In this document: positions 15,661-23,056 of the stretch, in pieces | Layout of the letters: each line of letters starts with the position of its first letter | Numbering within the stretch: position 1 is the first letter of the stretch | DNA from: a virus | Virus record (IMG/VR): IMGVR_UViG_3300044626_000751 | Location: 1-23,307 of that record | Strand: one strand, 5' to 3' | DNA length: 23,307 nucleotides | Program-made: the position numbers and the translations under genes | The notes under the pieces: model-generated | The model's database searches: none | Told to the model about the DNA's origin: nothing | What the model saw: the letters and a program-made list of their open reading frames with translations, nothing else

Positions 15661-16050
15661 TTGAAAACACAGTTGGTATGTACATTCACTAGAAAGCACC
15701 AAGTGGAACGAGTGTTGGATGATATAAAAGATAATTTTAACATATTAAATAATAAAGTATTTTTATTTAAGTCACTTGAAACTAAAGAAGATTCTATTTT
15801 ATCATATAATATAATAATGGATACGTATAAGAAGTTTTTACCAAACTCCATAATGGTCCATCAGAAAAAAGAAACAAATACAATATATACTATAAACGCT
15901 TTGAACGAACTTATAATGAATCTTAACAACGGTGTATTAGATAAATCATATAAAATAGAATGGGAGCGTTATCGTAATTGTGCTCTTTTAAAAAACAGAG
16001 AAGGGTTCAGAGTGGTAAAAATATTTTTAACTAACGTTTACACATTATGA
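15661..16050 (+). CDS. Unassigned small protein (129 aa)
   Basis: The start is TTG, supported by GAGAGAG five bases upstream and by the lack of any other plausible in-frame start until residue ~52. The sequence is Lys/Asn-rich, with a C-terminal half containing N-T-I-Y-T-I-N-A-L-N-E-L-I and then W-E-R-Y-R-N-C-A-L-L. No signal peptide or membrane segment is evident. The second half, with an alternating Tyr/Trp/Arg pattern, looks like a compact conserved domain, possibly nucleic-acid-associated by charge, but I do not recognise the family. It lies between two copies of the TTGATATTTAT box, so it may be a separate transcription unit. Confidence 0.7.
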   Translation: MKTQLVCTFTRKHQVERVLDDIKDNFNILNNKVFLFKSLETKEDSILSYNIIMDTYKKFLPNSIMVHQKKETNTIYTINALNELIMNLNNGVLDKSYKIEWERYRNCALLKNREGFRVVKIFLTNVYTL

Positions 16051-16062
16051 TTTTTAATTAAA

Positions 16063-16073
16063 TTGATATTTAT
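16063..16073 (+). promoter_or_regulatory. TTGATATTTAT box before the 16102 gene
   Basis: The third exact copy of the 11-mer, in the 51-bp gap, 13 bp after the preceding stop and 28 bp before the next ATG. The spacing from the preceding stop matches that of the copy at 11263. Confidence 0.4.
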
Positions 16074-16101
16074 ATATTATTAAATAAACTTATAACAAAG
16101 T

Positions 16102-16428
16102 ATGAAAACCATGAAACCAAAAAAACTAATAGAAGTAATAACAAATCGAGTAATTAAAAGATTATTGGAGATTAGTTCTATTGATGAAGGTAGTGGGTTT
16201 GATACCATATTCAATGAATTAAAGAAAAAGTTAGACAATATTCAGATTCTACCTGATAATGTTATAAGTGTTGAAGGATACAAAGAACACGAGGTGGTTG
16301 ATGCTCTAAAAGAAATGGGGTATATATATAGAAAACCAATAGGTAACAAACTTCACTTTTTTAATAAGAAAACAAGTATAAGTGTGTACTTAGTTCAAAA
16401 TCAAAATAAAATAACCTTATTACCGTGA
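16102..16428 (+). CDS. Unassigned small protein with basic amphipathic N-terminus (108 aa)
   Basis: The start is ATG with no clear SD; a second in-frame ATG at 16111 is also possible. The N-terminus K-K-L-I-E-V-I-T-N-R-V-I-K-R-L-L-E is a predicted basic amphipathic helix. A linker and a small alpha/beta-looking domain follow (~45-108) with G-Y-K-E-H-E-V-V-D-A-L-K-E-M-G-Y-I-Y and a beta-rich end. No enzyme motif is visible. The basic helix recalls the C-terminus of the next gene's product, and the three genes 16102-17849 form a closely spaced run. Function unknown. Confidence 0.7.
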   Translation: MKTMKPKKLIEVITNRVIKRLLEISSIDEGSGFDTIFNELKKKLDNIQILPDNVISVEGYKEHEVVDALKEMGYIYRKPIGNKLHFFNKKTSISVYLVQNQNKITLLP

Positions 16429-16435
16429 GATATTA

Positions 16436-17098
16436 ATGAAGAAACAGAGAAGCAATAAAAAGCAATTAAAAGAAGCAATATCAGCAGGGGCACTTAGCCC
16501 ACTTGGATATTCGGTATTGGTTGATGCTTCAAATGTTTTAGAAAAGAAGCGTGGTTTAATACGAAGTATGTTTCCATCAACAAACCCAGCCAACATTAAA
16601 AAATGGTTCTTGAAAATTTCACTAAATGATAAGTACGGTGAATCTAAGGAAAAACTGATGGCGCTTGGTTCTCGTTTTTCTGATATGGCTACCTTAAAGG
16701 TATTATACAAATCATTGAATGCATTAAAGTCAACACCGTTACCTGAAGCAGAAAAAGAACAAAGGGAAAAAGATATTCAGAAAATGATTGATAAAATTGG
16801 ATTGTTTATTCGTAAAAGACTTACTGATGGCGATGCAGAATTAATTGAAAAGTTTGTAAATGTAATTAATAATGTTGCTAATAACATTGCAGGGGAAATT
16901 GATACTGAATTACAAAATTCTGTTCAATCACCAGAACCAGAAAAACCAAAAGAAGAACCAAAAGAAGAACCCAAGAAAGAACCTGCAAAACCAATTGAAG
17001 CTCCAAAAGTAGAAGGGAAAGTGAATGAGCGATTGAAGAACAAACTTCGTAAGAAAATCAAAGAAATAATTAGAACTCATATTATTAAATTAAAGTAA
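16436..17098 (+). CDS. Unassigned protein with Pro/Glu/Lys linker and basic C-terminal helix (220 aa)
   Basis: ATG with GAGA just upstream, 7 bp after the previous stop. Residues 1-~160 are helical and charged, with an S-A-G-A-L-S-P-L-G-Y segment near residue 20 and a likely coiled region at ~95-150. Residues ~162-190 are a P-E-P-E-K-P-K-E-E-P type low-complexity linker. The last ~22 residues are a basic amphipathic helix (N-K-L-R-K-K-I-K-E-I-I-R). Modular helix/linker/helix design is seen in scaffold, internal-head and adaptor proteins of phages, but nothing here identifies one. Function unknown. Confidence 0.75.
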   Translation: MKKQRSNKKQLKEAISAGALSPLGYSVLVDASNVLEKKRGLIRSMFPSTNPANIKKWFLKISLNDKYGESKEKLMALGSRFSDMATLKVLYKSLNALKSTPLPEAEKEQREKDIQKMIDKIGLFIRKRLTDGDAELIEKFVNVINNVANNIAGEIDTELQNSVQSPEPEKPKEEPKEEPKKEPAKPIEAPKVEGKVNERLKNKLRKKIKEIIRTHIIKLK

Positions 17099-17114
17099 AT
17101 TTGGAGTGGGCAAA

Positions 17115-17849
17115 ATGAAAAAAATTGTGGTTGTAAAAGACTTAGTATTGGAAAATAGAAAAATCCAAGATACATTCAAAAAAAGATTGAACGAGGGATT
17201 TTTTGATAATGTATTGAAAAAAGTTGGTATGGGTGGACCAGAAAAAGTAAAAGAAAAAAAAGTTTCAACAATGACACCGAAAGAAAAAGAATTATATGAC
17301 AAAGCAATTGCTGCAGCTGGAACTGCTGCTGAAGATGCTGCTTGGGCAGAATATGAATCAGAAAAATATGGAACAGGTGATACATCACCAATACTTGGCA
17401 AACAAGAAACACCTATGGCACGAGAACTTCAAAAGAAAACAGTTCAAGAATTAGCAAAAGATATGCGTCTTGATTTTGCTAAAATTCAGATGTTCACGAA
17501 TGGAAAGGCAGATTATGAGGGAGTTTTCCATTTTTATCCACCCCTCCACGTTGATGATAAAAATAATTTATTATTGCCATGGAATATAGTAGATGGTTTG
17601 AAGTTAAATGCTGTGATAACATCTGATCCTTTTGAAAAGTACAAAGGTCTTCCAAAAAAAGTTAAAACGTTTATAATACCAGATGAACCACATCCTTGGT
17701 ATGAATCACTTGGAAGTTATAAAGCGATAAAGGACGCTATTTCAAAACACGTAGATGTTGAGAAATGGGACATTAAATATGAATTCAAATGGCAAAAGAA
17801 CAAGGAAGCGGGTCGTTCTGCTGATTACGATGATCAAATGCAACGATAA
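17115..17849 (+). CDS. Unassigned protein (244 aa), last gene before the terminator
   Basis: The frame is open from a GTG at 17106, but that GTG overlaps the GGAG (17103-17106) that suits the ATG at 17115 (eight-base gap), so 17115 is chosen. The N-terminus is charged with K-K-R-L-N-E-G-F-F-D-N-V-L-K-K-V-G, a segment type often found in phage proteins of unknown role. An Ala/Glu-rich helix follows (~60-80). From ~105 there is a folded-looking domain with F-H-F-Y-P-P-L-H-V-D and several Pro/Trp residues (P-H-P-W-Y-E-S-L-G-S-Y). The C-terminus is basic. No known domain recognised. The intrinsic terminator begins 22 bp after its stop. Confidence 0.75.
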   Translation: MKKIVVVKDLVLENRKIQDTFKKRLNEGFFDNVLKKVGMGGPEKVKEKKVSTMTPKEKELYDKAIAAAGTAAEDAAWAEYESEKYGTGDTSPILGKQETPMARELQKKTVQELAKDMRLDFAKIQMFTNGKADYEGVFHFYPPLHVDDKNNLLLPWNIVDGLKLNAVITSDPFEKYKGLPKKVKTFIIPDEPHPWYESLGSYKAIKDAISKHVDVEKWDIKYEFKWQKNKEAGRSADYDDQMQR

Positions 17850-17871
17850 TATGTTGCAAGGTAAGAATATT

Positions 17872-17896
17872 ATCTGGGGACATTTTGTCCCCAGAT
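17872..17896 (+). terminator. Intrinsic (Rho-independent) terminator
   Basis: An 11-bp perfect stem (17872-17882 pairing with 17886-17896) with a TTT loop has a core of four G-C pairs plus GACA/TGTC. A T-rich tract (TTATTTT) follows. It lies 22 bp after the 17849 stop and separates the upstream run of genes from the replication block. Confidence 0.88.
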
Positions 17897-17912
17897 TTAT
17901 TTTACATAAGAT

Positions 17913-17941
17913 TTGAATATTAAACACTAAAACATTATATT
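17913..17941 (+). promoter_or_regulatory. Candidate sigma70-type promoter for the replication block
   Basis: TTGAAT (17913-17918) and TATATT (17936-17941) are separated by 17 bp, the optimal spacing, directly after the terminator and upstream of the gp32-like gene. Transcription would begin near 17948. AT-rich DNA yields chance matches, so the call rests on position as much as on sequence. Confidence 0.5.
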
Positions 17942-17953
17942 TGTACTAACATA

Positions 17954-17972
17954 TTGAACGATATGAGTTCAA
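17954..17972 (+). promoter_or_regulatory. Hairpin in the gp32 leader, possible translational operator
   Basis: TTGAAC (17954-17959) and GTTCAA (17967-17972) form a 6-bp inverted repeat with a 7-nt loop. An A/T-only run but for one C follows (17973-17990), then AAGGAG (17991-17996) and ATG at 18004. T4 gene 32 mRNA is autoregulated by a 5' folded element followed by an unstructured A/U-rich stretch covering the start site. The layout here is similar, but a DNA operator or no function are equally open. Confidence 0.4.
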
Positions 17973-18003
17973 CATTATTTATTATTTATTAAGGAGTTAC
18001 ATC

Positions 18004-18774
18004 ATGGCTATCAATCTTGATGCAATTAAAAATCGTCTGTCTTCATTAAAAAACACAAACAATCGTGTTTCAAACATTTGGAAACCAGAACCAGGTGAAC
18101 ATCAAATCCGAATTGTTCCTTATGTTCACAACTTAGAAAATCCATTCATTGACCTTTACTTTCATTACAACATAGGAAAGCGTTCTATTCTTTCTCCTGT
18201 AACATATGGTCGCCCTGACCCTATTCTTGAGTTTGCTGAGAAGTTAAAACAAACAGGTGACAAAGAAGATTGGCTAATGGGAAGAAAGCTCGAACCAAAA
18301 ATGAGAACATATTTACCAGTTATTATCCGTGGACAAGAATCTGAGGGTGTAAAGTTTTGGGGATTTGGTAAAATGATTTATGAAGAACTTTTAACATTTT
18401 TTGCTGATGAAGATTACGGTGATTTATCCGATCCTAAAAATGGGCGTGATATTGTAGTTACTGTTAAGTCAGCAGAAGAAATCGGTAAGTCTTATGCAGA
18501 AACATCTATTCGTGTTAAACCAAAACAAACACCACTTACAGAAAATGCTGCGGTTCTTGAGAAAGTTAAACAGCAACCAAAAATCAATGAACTTTATCCA
18601 GAACCAACTTATGATGAATTAAAATCCCAATTACAAACTTGGATGGGAACTACACACGAAGATGTTGTAAAAAGTTCTACAAACAACACATATGGTAAAA
18701 CCAGTAATTCAGAAGAACATACAAAAGCGGTAACTTCTTCAACAGTTGCTTCTTCTTTCGATGACTTATTTTAA
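18004..18774 (+). CDS. 32: gp32-like single-stranded DNA-binding protein
   Basis: 256 residues; ATG with a strong AAGGAG seven bases upstream, suggesting high expression. The N-terminus (A-I-N-L-D-A-I-K-N-R-L) and the core W-K-P-E-P-G-E-H-Q-I-R-I-V-P-Y (~27-41), with F-H-Y-N-I-G-K-R-S (~53-61) and G-R-P-D-P-I-L-E-F (~69-77), follow the OB-fold core of T4 gp32-class proteins. The C-terminus is Ser/Thr-rich and ends S-S-F-D-D-L-F, an acidic/aromatic tail of the kind that binds replication partners. The zinc-ligand Cys residues of T4 gp32 are absent: there is no Cys in the protein. It coats ssDNA and would load UvsX, the helicase and the polymerase. It heads the replication block and lies 14 bp before uvsX. 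Confidence 0.9.
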   Translation: MAINLDAIKNRLSSLKNTNNRVSNIWKPEPGEHQIRIVPYVHNLENPFIDLYFHYNIGKRSILSPVTYGRPDPILEFAEKLKQTGDKEDWLMGRKLEPKMRTYLPVIIRGQESEGVKFWGFGKMIYEELLTFFADEDYGDLSDPKNGRDIVVTVKSAEEIGKSYAETSIRVKPKQTPLTENAAVLEKVKQQPKINELYPEPTYDELKSQLQTWMGTTHEDVVKSSTNNTYGKTSNSEEHTKAVTSSTVASSFDDLF

Positions 18775-18788
18775 TAGGGATATACGTT

Positions 18789-19934
18789 ATGGCAAAATCA
18801 AAGAGTGACTTATCCGATGAACTCGGTGGAGTTATTGCAGAAACAATAAATAAAAAGTTCAAAGAACAGCATTTTAAAACCGCTTATTTTCTTGAGGGTG
18901 ATAGTGATGCACCCACGATTGTAAAAGAATGGGTTGGTACTGGCTCAACAATTCTTGATTTGGCAATTTCAAATCGTAAGAATGGTGGATTTCCAGTCGG
19001 TAGAGTGTCTGAAATAACAGGATTAGAACAATCAGGTAAATCATTGTTAGCAGCACACGCTCTACTAAATACTCAAAAAAAAGGTGGACTTGCAGTTTAC
19101 ATAGATACGGAAAATGCAATATCTCCTGAGTTTTTAACCGCAATTGGTTTGAACCTTAAAGATATGCTTTATATTCCATTAGATACGATGGAAGATGTTT
19201 TTGAAGCGGTTGAGGTTATTATAGAGAAAGTTCGTTCCTCTGATAAAAACAAATTAGTTACAATAGTTATTGACTCTATTGCCGGTGCATCTACTAAAAC
19301 AGAGATGGCTGCAGATTTTGATAAAGATGGTTATGCTACGGCAAAGGCACTTATCATTTCAAAAGCAATGAGAAAAATAACAAACTTAATCGGTAGAGAA
19401 CGCATTTGTTTGATATTTACAAATCAACTTCGTCAGAAATTAAATGCGCCAGCATTCTCCGATCCTTGGACAGCACCTGGCGGTAAAAGTATTCCTTTCC
19501 ATGCCTCTGTTAGAATTAGATTGTCTTCTATTGGTGCTATAAAAGTAAAAGTAGATGGACATGAAGAAATCGTTGGTTCAAGAGTAAAGGCTAAATTAGT
19601 AAAAAATCGTTGTGGTCCTCCTCTGCGGGAATGTGAATATGAAGTATACTTCGATTCAGGAATCGATGATTACAGTAGTTGGTTAACAACTATGAAGGAC
19701 TATAAGTTGGTTGATCAGGCAGGTGCTTGGTATTCATGGACAAACAAAGAAACGGGTGAAGTTATTAAATTTCAATCGAAAGATTTTGTTGAAAAAATTA
19801 TGAATCATCCAAAATTAAAAGAAATGATTTATGATGAAATTGCAGAAAAGGTAATTATGAAATACCAACAACTTGACTCTGCTCGTATTGATGAAGTAAT
19901 TATTTCAAACCAGCCAATTGATGATGAAGTATAA
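18789..19934 (+). CDS. uvsX: UvsX/RecA-family recombinase
   Basis: 381 residues; ATG with AGGGA upstream. Walker A is G-L-E-Q-S-G-K-S (78-85). I-D-T-E-N-A-I-S-P-E-F carries the catalytic Glu (E108). Walker B is T-I-V-I-D-S-I-A-G (D162). F-T-N-Q-L-R-Q-K (~205-215) and the A-P-G-G-K-S-I-P-F-H-A-S segment match the L1/L2 and RecA-core regions. T4 UvsX is close in size (391 aa). The protein forms a filament on ssDNA, pairs homologous strands and starts recombination-dependent replication together with gp32. The C-terminus is acidic (P-I-D-D-E-V). The TAA overlaps the next ATG (TAATG), so the two genes are translationally coupled. No UvsY-like mediator is visible in the window. Confidence 0.96.
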   Translation: MAKSKSDLSDELGGVIAETINKKFKEQHFKTAYFLEGDSDAPTIVKEWVGTGSTILDLAISNRKNGGFPVGRVSEITGLEQSGKSLLAAHALLNTQKKGGLAVYIDTENAISPEFLTAIGLNLKDMLYIPLDTMEDVFEAVEVIIEKVRSSDKNKLVTIVIDSIAGASTKTEMAADFDKDGYATAKALIISKAMRKITNLIGRERICLIFTNQLRQKLNAPAFSDPWTAPGGKSIPFHASVRIRLSSIGAIKVKVDGHEEIVGSRVKAKLVKNRCGPPLRECEYEVYFDSGIDDYSSWLTTMKDYKLVDQAGAWYSWTNKETGEVIKFQSKDFVEKIMNHPKLKEMIYDEIAEKVIMKYQQLDSARIDEVIISNQPIDDEV

Positions 19935-20977
19935 TGAACAAGTATCAGAAACTACTTCAAGAAATAGAAACTGAGAAAGAACTACAAGGTAATTTACACC
20001 GCGATAGTAAGGTTTTGATTGTAGATGGAATGAACTTATTTATAAGAACATTTTCAGCTATTCCTACTCTTAACGAGGATGGGCAACACATCGGTGGTCT
20101 TTCTGGTTTTCTCCAATCACTCGCTGCAACAGTCCGTATGGTTAATCCCACACGGGTTGTTGTGGTCTTTGATGGGAAGGGTGGTTCACTAAGAAGAAAG
20201 AAAATATATTCAAATTACAAGGAAGGTAGAGCAAATAAATCTAAATTAAATAGGGTTGCGGGTTTTGAGAATCTTGAGGATGAACAAAAGTCTATGAGGT
20301 TTCAACTGTTTCGTCTGTTTACTTATTTACAGAATTTGCCATTAACCATTATATCGATGGATAATATTGAGGCTGATGATGTTATTGCCTACCTTTCTTT
20401 TTATTTGAAAGAAAAATCTGTTATATTATCGAATGATAGAGATTTTTTACAGTTGGTATCAGAACAAGTTTCTGTGTATTTACCAACGAAAAAAAAGTTA
20501 TATACACCGGAAAATCTATTAGAAGAAACGGGAGTATGGTGTGAGAATTTTATTTTATTCAAAGCATTATTAGGCGATAAGAGTGATAACATTAAAGGCA
20601 TTAATGGGTTTGGTGAAAAAACAATATTGAAACATTTCCCAATACTTTCAGAAAAAAGAAAAATTGATTTAGATATGTTCGTAGAATTTTGTAAATTGTA
20701 TGATAATAAATCTAAAGCAATCAATGAACTCAAAAATAACATTAGTGTATTAGAAACTAACTATAAGATTATGCAATTACACGATGTTGATATTTCACAA
20801 AGTTTTAAATCATCTATACGTGGCATGGTCGATGGTGAAATCCAAAAACTAAATAAAATGGAATTGGACAAATTATTTATAGCAGATAAATTATACTCTG
20901 CTATACCTAATTTTGAACACTGGTTGCAAAGAAATTTTGGAAATCTAAATACGATTCGGAATATATATGCAGGATAA
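19934..20977 (+). CDS. FEN-type 5'-3' nuclease (T4 RNase H class)
   Basis: 347 residues; T4 RNase H has 305. The acidic active-site residues are in order: V-D-G-M-N (D31), F-D-G-K-G-G (D80), E-A-D-D (E146, D148, D149), S-N-D-R-D (D168, D170) and G-D-K-S-D-N (D215, D218). G-I-N-G-F-G-E-K-T begins the helix-3-turn-helix DNA-binding element (~220-232). Such enzymes remove RNA primers and 5' flaps during lagging-strand synthesis, a job done in bacterial Pol I by its N-terminal domain. The start codon overlaps the uvsX stop by one base and the end overlaps the helicase start by 11 bp, consistent with coordinated translation. The C-terminal ~80 residues are Lys/Ile-rich and not assigned. Confidence 0.92.
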   Translation: MNKYQKLLQEIETEKELQGNLHRDSKVLIVDGMNLFIRTFSAIPTLNEDGQHIGGLSGFLQSLAATVRMVNPTRVVVVFDGKGGSLRRKKIYSNYKEGRANKSKLNRVAGFENLEDEQKSMRFQLFRLFTYLQNLPLTIISMDNIEADDVIAYLSFYLKEKSVILSNDRDFLQLVSEQVSVYLPTKKKLYTPENLLEETGVWCENFILFKALLGDKSDNIKGINGFGEKTILKHFPILSEKRKIDLDMFVEFCKLYDNKSKAINELKNNISVLETNYKIMQLHDVDISQSFKSSIRGMVDGEIQKLNKMELDKLFIADKLYSAIPNFEHWLQRNFGNLNTIRNIYAG

Positions 20978-22319
20978 TTTATCCCAATACGGTCAAACGT
21001 TTCAAACAAAAGTAATTATTTCACTATTAAAAGATAGAGAATTCTTACAACAAGTGTCAGACATTATAGATCCAACTTATTTTGAATCACAGGCAAACTC
21101 TTGGTTAGTTGAGAAGATTATTTCTTATTATGAGAAATATAAAAGTCCGCCAACATCAGACGTATTCAAATCTGAATTACTAGTGGTAGATGATAAAGTA
21201 TTGAAAACAACGGTAGTTGATGCACTTAAACAAGTAAAAAAGTACACAGACAATTCTGATGATGAGTATGTTAAAAATACTGTACTTGAATTTTGTAAAA
21301 ATCAAAAGATGAAAATAGCGATATTAGAATCAGTTGATTTGTTAAGAAGTGGTAAGTATGATTTGATTAAAAAGAAAATTGATAATGCACTTAAAGCAGG
21401 AGCGGATAAAGATATTGGACATGAATATAAAATTGATGTAATATCTCGCTATGCAGAAGGTGCGAGAGTGTGTGTTCCAACTGGTTGGAATGTTATCAAT
21501 GACATTATGTCAGGTGGGTTAGCAGCAGGAGAACTTGGTGTATTAGTTGCACCAGCAGGCGGTGGTAAGTCATGGGGCTTAGTGAGTGTTGCTGCAAATG
21601 CAGTTAAAGCAGGTAAACGTGTTATTTATTATACACTTGAATTGAATCAACATTATGTTGCAAGAAGATTCGATGCTTACTTCACAAAGATTGCTTTTCA
21701 AAACTTAGGCGAAGAACACGCACAAGAAAAAATTAAATCGGCAATGGAGAACTTAAAAGGTGAATTGATTGTTAAATATTATCCAACAAAAACTCCATCG
21801 ATTAACACACTCACTTCGCATATAGAGAAATGTATTAGTCAAGGTAAACCACCCGATTTGATTATTGTTGATTACGCAGACTTGATTAAACCCGCAAAAG
21901 CAGGTGATAAGAGATTAGAGTTAAACGATATTTACGAAGACCTTAGAGGAATTGCAGGTTTATATCAACTTCCAATTTGGACTGCTTCACAAGCAAATCG
22001 TTCTTCATTGGAAGACGATGTTATCGAAGGTGGTAAGGTTTCAGAATCATATAATAAAATGATGATTGCTGACTTTGTAATGTCACTATCAAGAAAGTTA
22101 GATGATAAAGTTGGTGGTACAGGCAGATGGCACATTATCAAAAATAGGTTTGGTCCAGATGGCATGACGTTTCCAAGTAAAGTAAACACAATGACTGGCC
22201 ATATAGAAATATACGAACCTAACTCCGATATGGGTAAAACTGTAACGGTTACTATGAAAGGTGAAAAGAATGTAAAGAAAGCACTTTCACAAAAATTTAA
22301 AGAGTTGGAAGGATTTTAA
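20967..22319 (+). CDS. 41: DnaB-type replicative helicase (T4 gp41 class)
   Basis: 450 residues, close to T4 gp41 (475). The N-terminal ~140 residues are helical (I-I-D-P-T-Y-F, then S-P-P-T-S-D-V-F), as in DnaB/gp41 N-domains that build the hexamer and bind primase. The RecA-like core follows. Walker A is A-P-A-G-G-G-K-S (195-202, K201) and Y-Y-T-L-E-L-N sits just after it. Walker B is I-I-V-D-Y-A-D (D302), and W-T-A-S-Q-A-N-R (338-345) supplies the DnaB motif H3/H4 Gln and Arg. It unwinds DNA 5' to 3' on the lagging strand. The start overlaps the nuclease gene by 11 bp. The C-terminus is Lys-rich and ends in G-F. No fused primase or intein is seen. Confidence 0.94.
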   Translation: MQDNLSQYGQTFQTKVIISLLKDREFLQQVSDIIDPTYFESQANSWLVEKIISYYEKYKSPPTSDVFKSELLVVDDKVLKTTVVDALKQVKKYTDNSDDEYVKNTVLEFCKNQKMKIAILESVDLLRSGKYDLIKKKIDNALKAGADKDIGHEYKIDVISRYAEGARVCVPTGWNVINDIMSGGLAAGELGVLVAPAGGGKSWGLVSVAANAVKAGKRVIYYTLELNQHYVARRFDAYFTKIAFQNLGEEHAQEKIKSAMENLKGELIVKYYPTKTPSINTLTSHIEKCISQGKPPDLIIVDYADLIKPAKAGDKRLELNDIYEDLRGIAGLYQLPIWTASQANRSSLEDDVIEGGKVSESYNKMMIADFVMSLSRKLDDKVGGTGRWHIIKNRFGPDGMTFPSKVNTMTGHIEIYEPNSDMGKTVTVTMKGEKNVKKALSQKFKELEGF

Positions 22320-22328
22320 CACTAACAC

Positions 22329-22337
22329 ATATTTATA
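22329..22337 (+). promoter_or_regulatory. ATATTTATA box abutting the 22340 start
   Basis: This copy ends 2 bp before the ATG. If it is a promoter core, the annotated start would be leaderless or too close, so this copy may be a chance match. No SD lies in the gap. Confidence 0.2.
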
Positions 22338-22339
22338 TT

Positions 22340-23056
22340 ATGTCATACTTGAATACACCAATACCCATTATTGATGGGTATATTCGAGGTAACTTTTTGA
22401 GAGATCAAAAAGATTCCTTTGATAAAAAATTCCCATGTTTTATATTTGGATTTACTTCTATACCTGGTCAAGCACCTTTGTTTCATTTTGCAATGGAAGA
22501 TGGTGGTTTATGGTGGAGAATGCCAATACACGCTTTTTGTTGGAAAGAAGATGCACCACAACAGGAACTTGACGAGCTTGTACTTTGGGATTCATTCTCG
22601 TATCATGTAAGCGTGACACAGTTTCCGTACTTGAAGAATAAGGTTTGTGGATTTATTTCTCGAAGGAGAACTGAATACAAAGGAAAGTATTTGTTTACAT
22701 TAGATTGGGCAGCAAGTACAAATTCTGGTGATACTGACTATTTATTCTCGGAATATCCATCACAACATAAGTGCGGACACGTGATAATGATGGATAACGG
22801 TAATTTTGCCATACAACCCAATAATCGTTTCAGTCTCCACGATCCGTCATTCACTACCAAGGAAAAACCTGTGATAGATAGAATGTACAATAACACCCTA
22901 TGGACTGCGGAGCGAAATCATAGATGGGTTACACCAGATACGGAAAACATGAATTATGATCACACGGATTTAGATGCGGGTGAATCTAATGAAGAACGAT
23001 CAAATCACTATAACGAGAGGTTAAATGAAAACACGAATCAGTCATTTAAACGGTGA
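22340..23056 (+). CDS. Unassigned conserved-looking protein (238 aa)
   Basis: ATG without an SD, 20 bp after the helicase stop. Residues ~1-160 are rich in Trp, Tyr and Phe (G-G-L-W-W-R-M-P-I-H, L-W-D-S-F-S-Y-H-V, Y-L-F-T-L-D-W-A), with beta-strand-like alternation suggesting a compact folded domain. The last ~45 residues are Asn/Glu/Arg-rich and probably disordered. No catalytic motif is recognised. Its place after the gp41-type helicase makes a replication-linked role possible, but nothing in the sequence shows one. Its end overlaps the next gene by 32 bp. Confidence 0.75.
   Translation: MSYLNTPIPIIDGYIRGNFLRDQKDSFDKKFPCFIFGFTSIPGQAPLFHFAMEDGGLWWRMPIHAFCWKEDAPQQELDELVLWDSFSYHVSVTQFPYLKNKVCGFISRRRTEYKGKYLFTLDWAASTNSGDTDYLFSEYPSQHKCGHVIMMDNGNFAIQPNNRFSLHDPSFTTKEKPVIDRMYNNTLWTAERNHRWVTPDTENMNYDHTDLDAGESNEERSNHYNERLNENTNQSFKR

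Noticed and set aside
20967-22319. Possibility of an intein or intron in the helicase or uvsX genes
   Set aside because: Walker A, Walker B and flanking motifs are contiguous at normal spacing and lengths match the families; no insertion is present.
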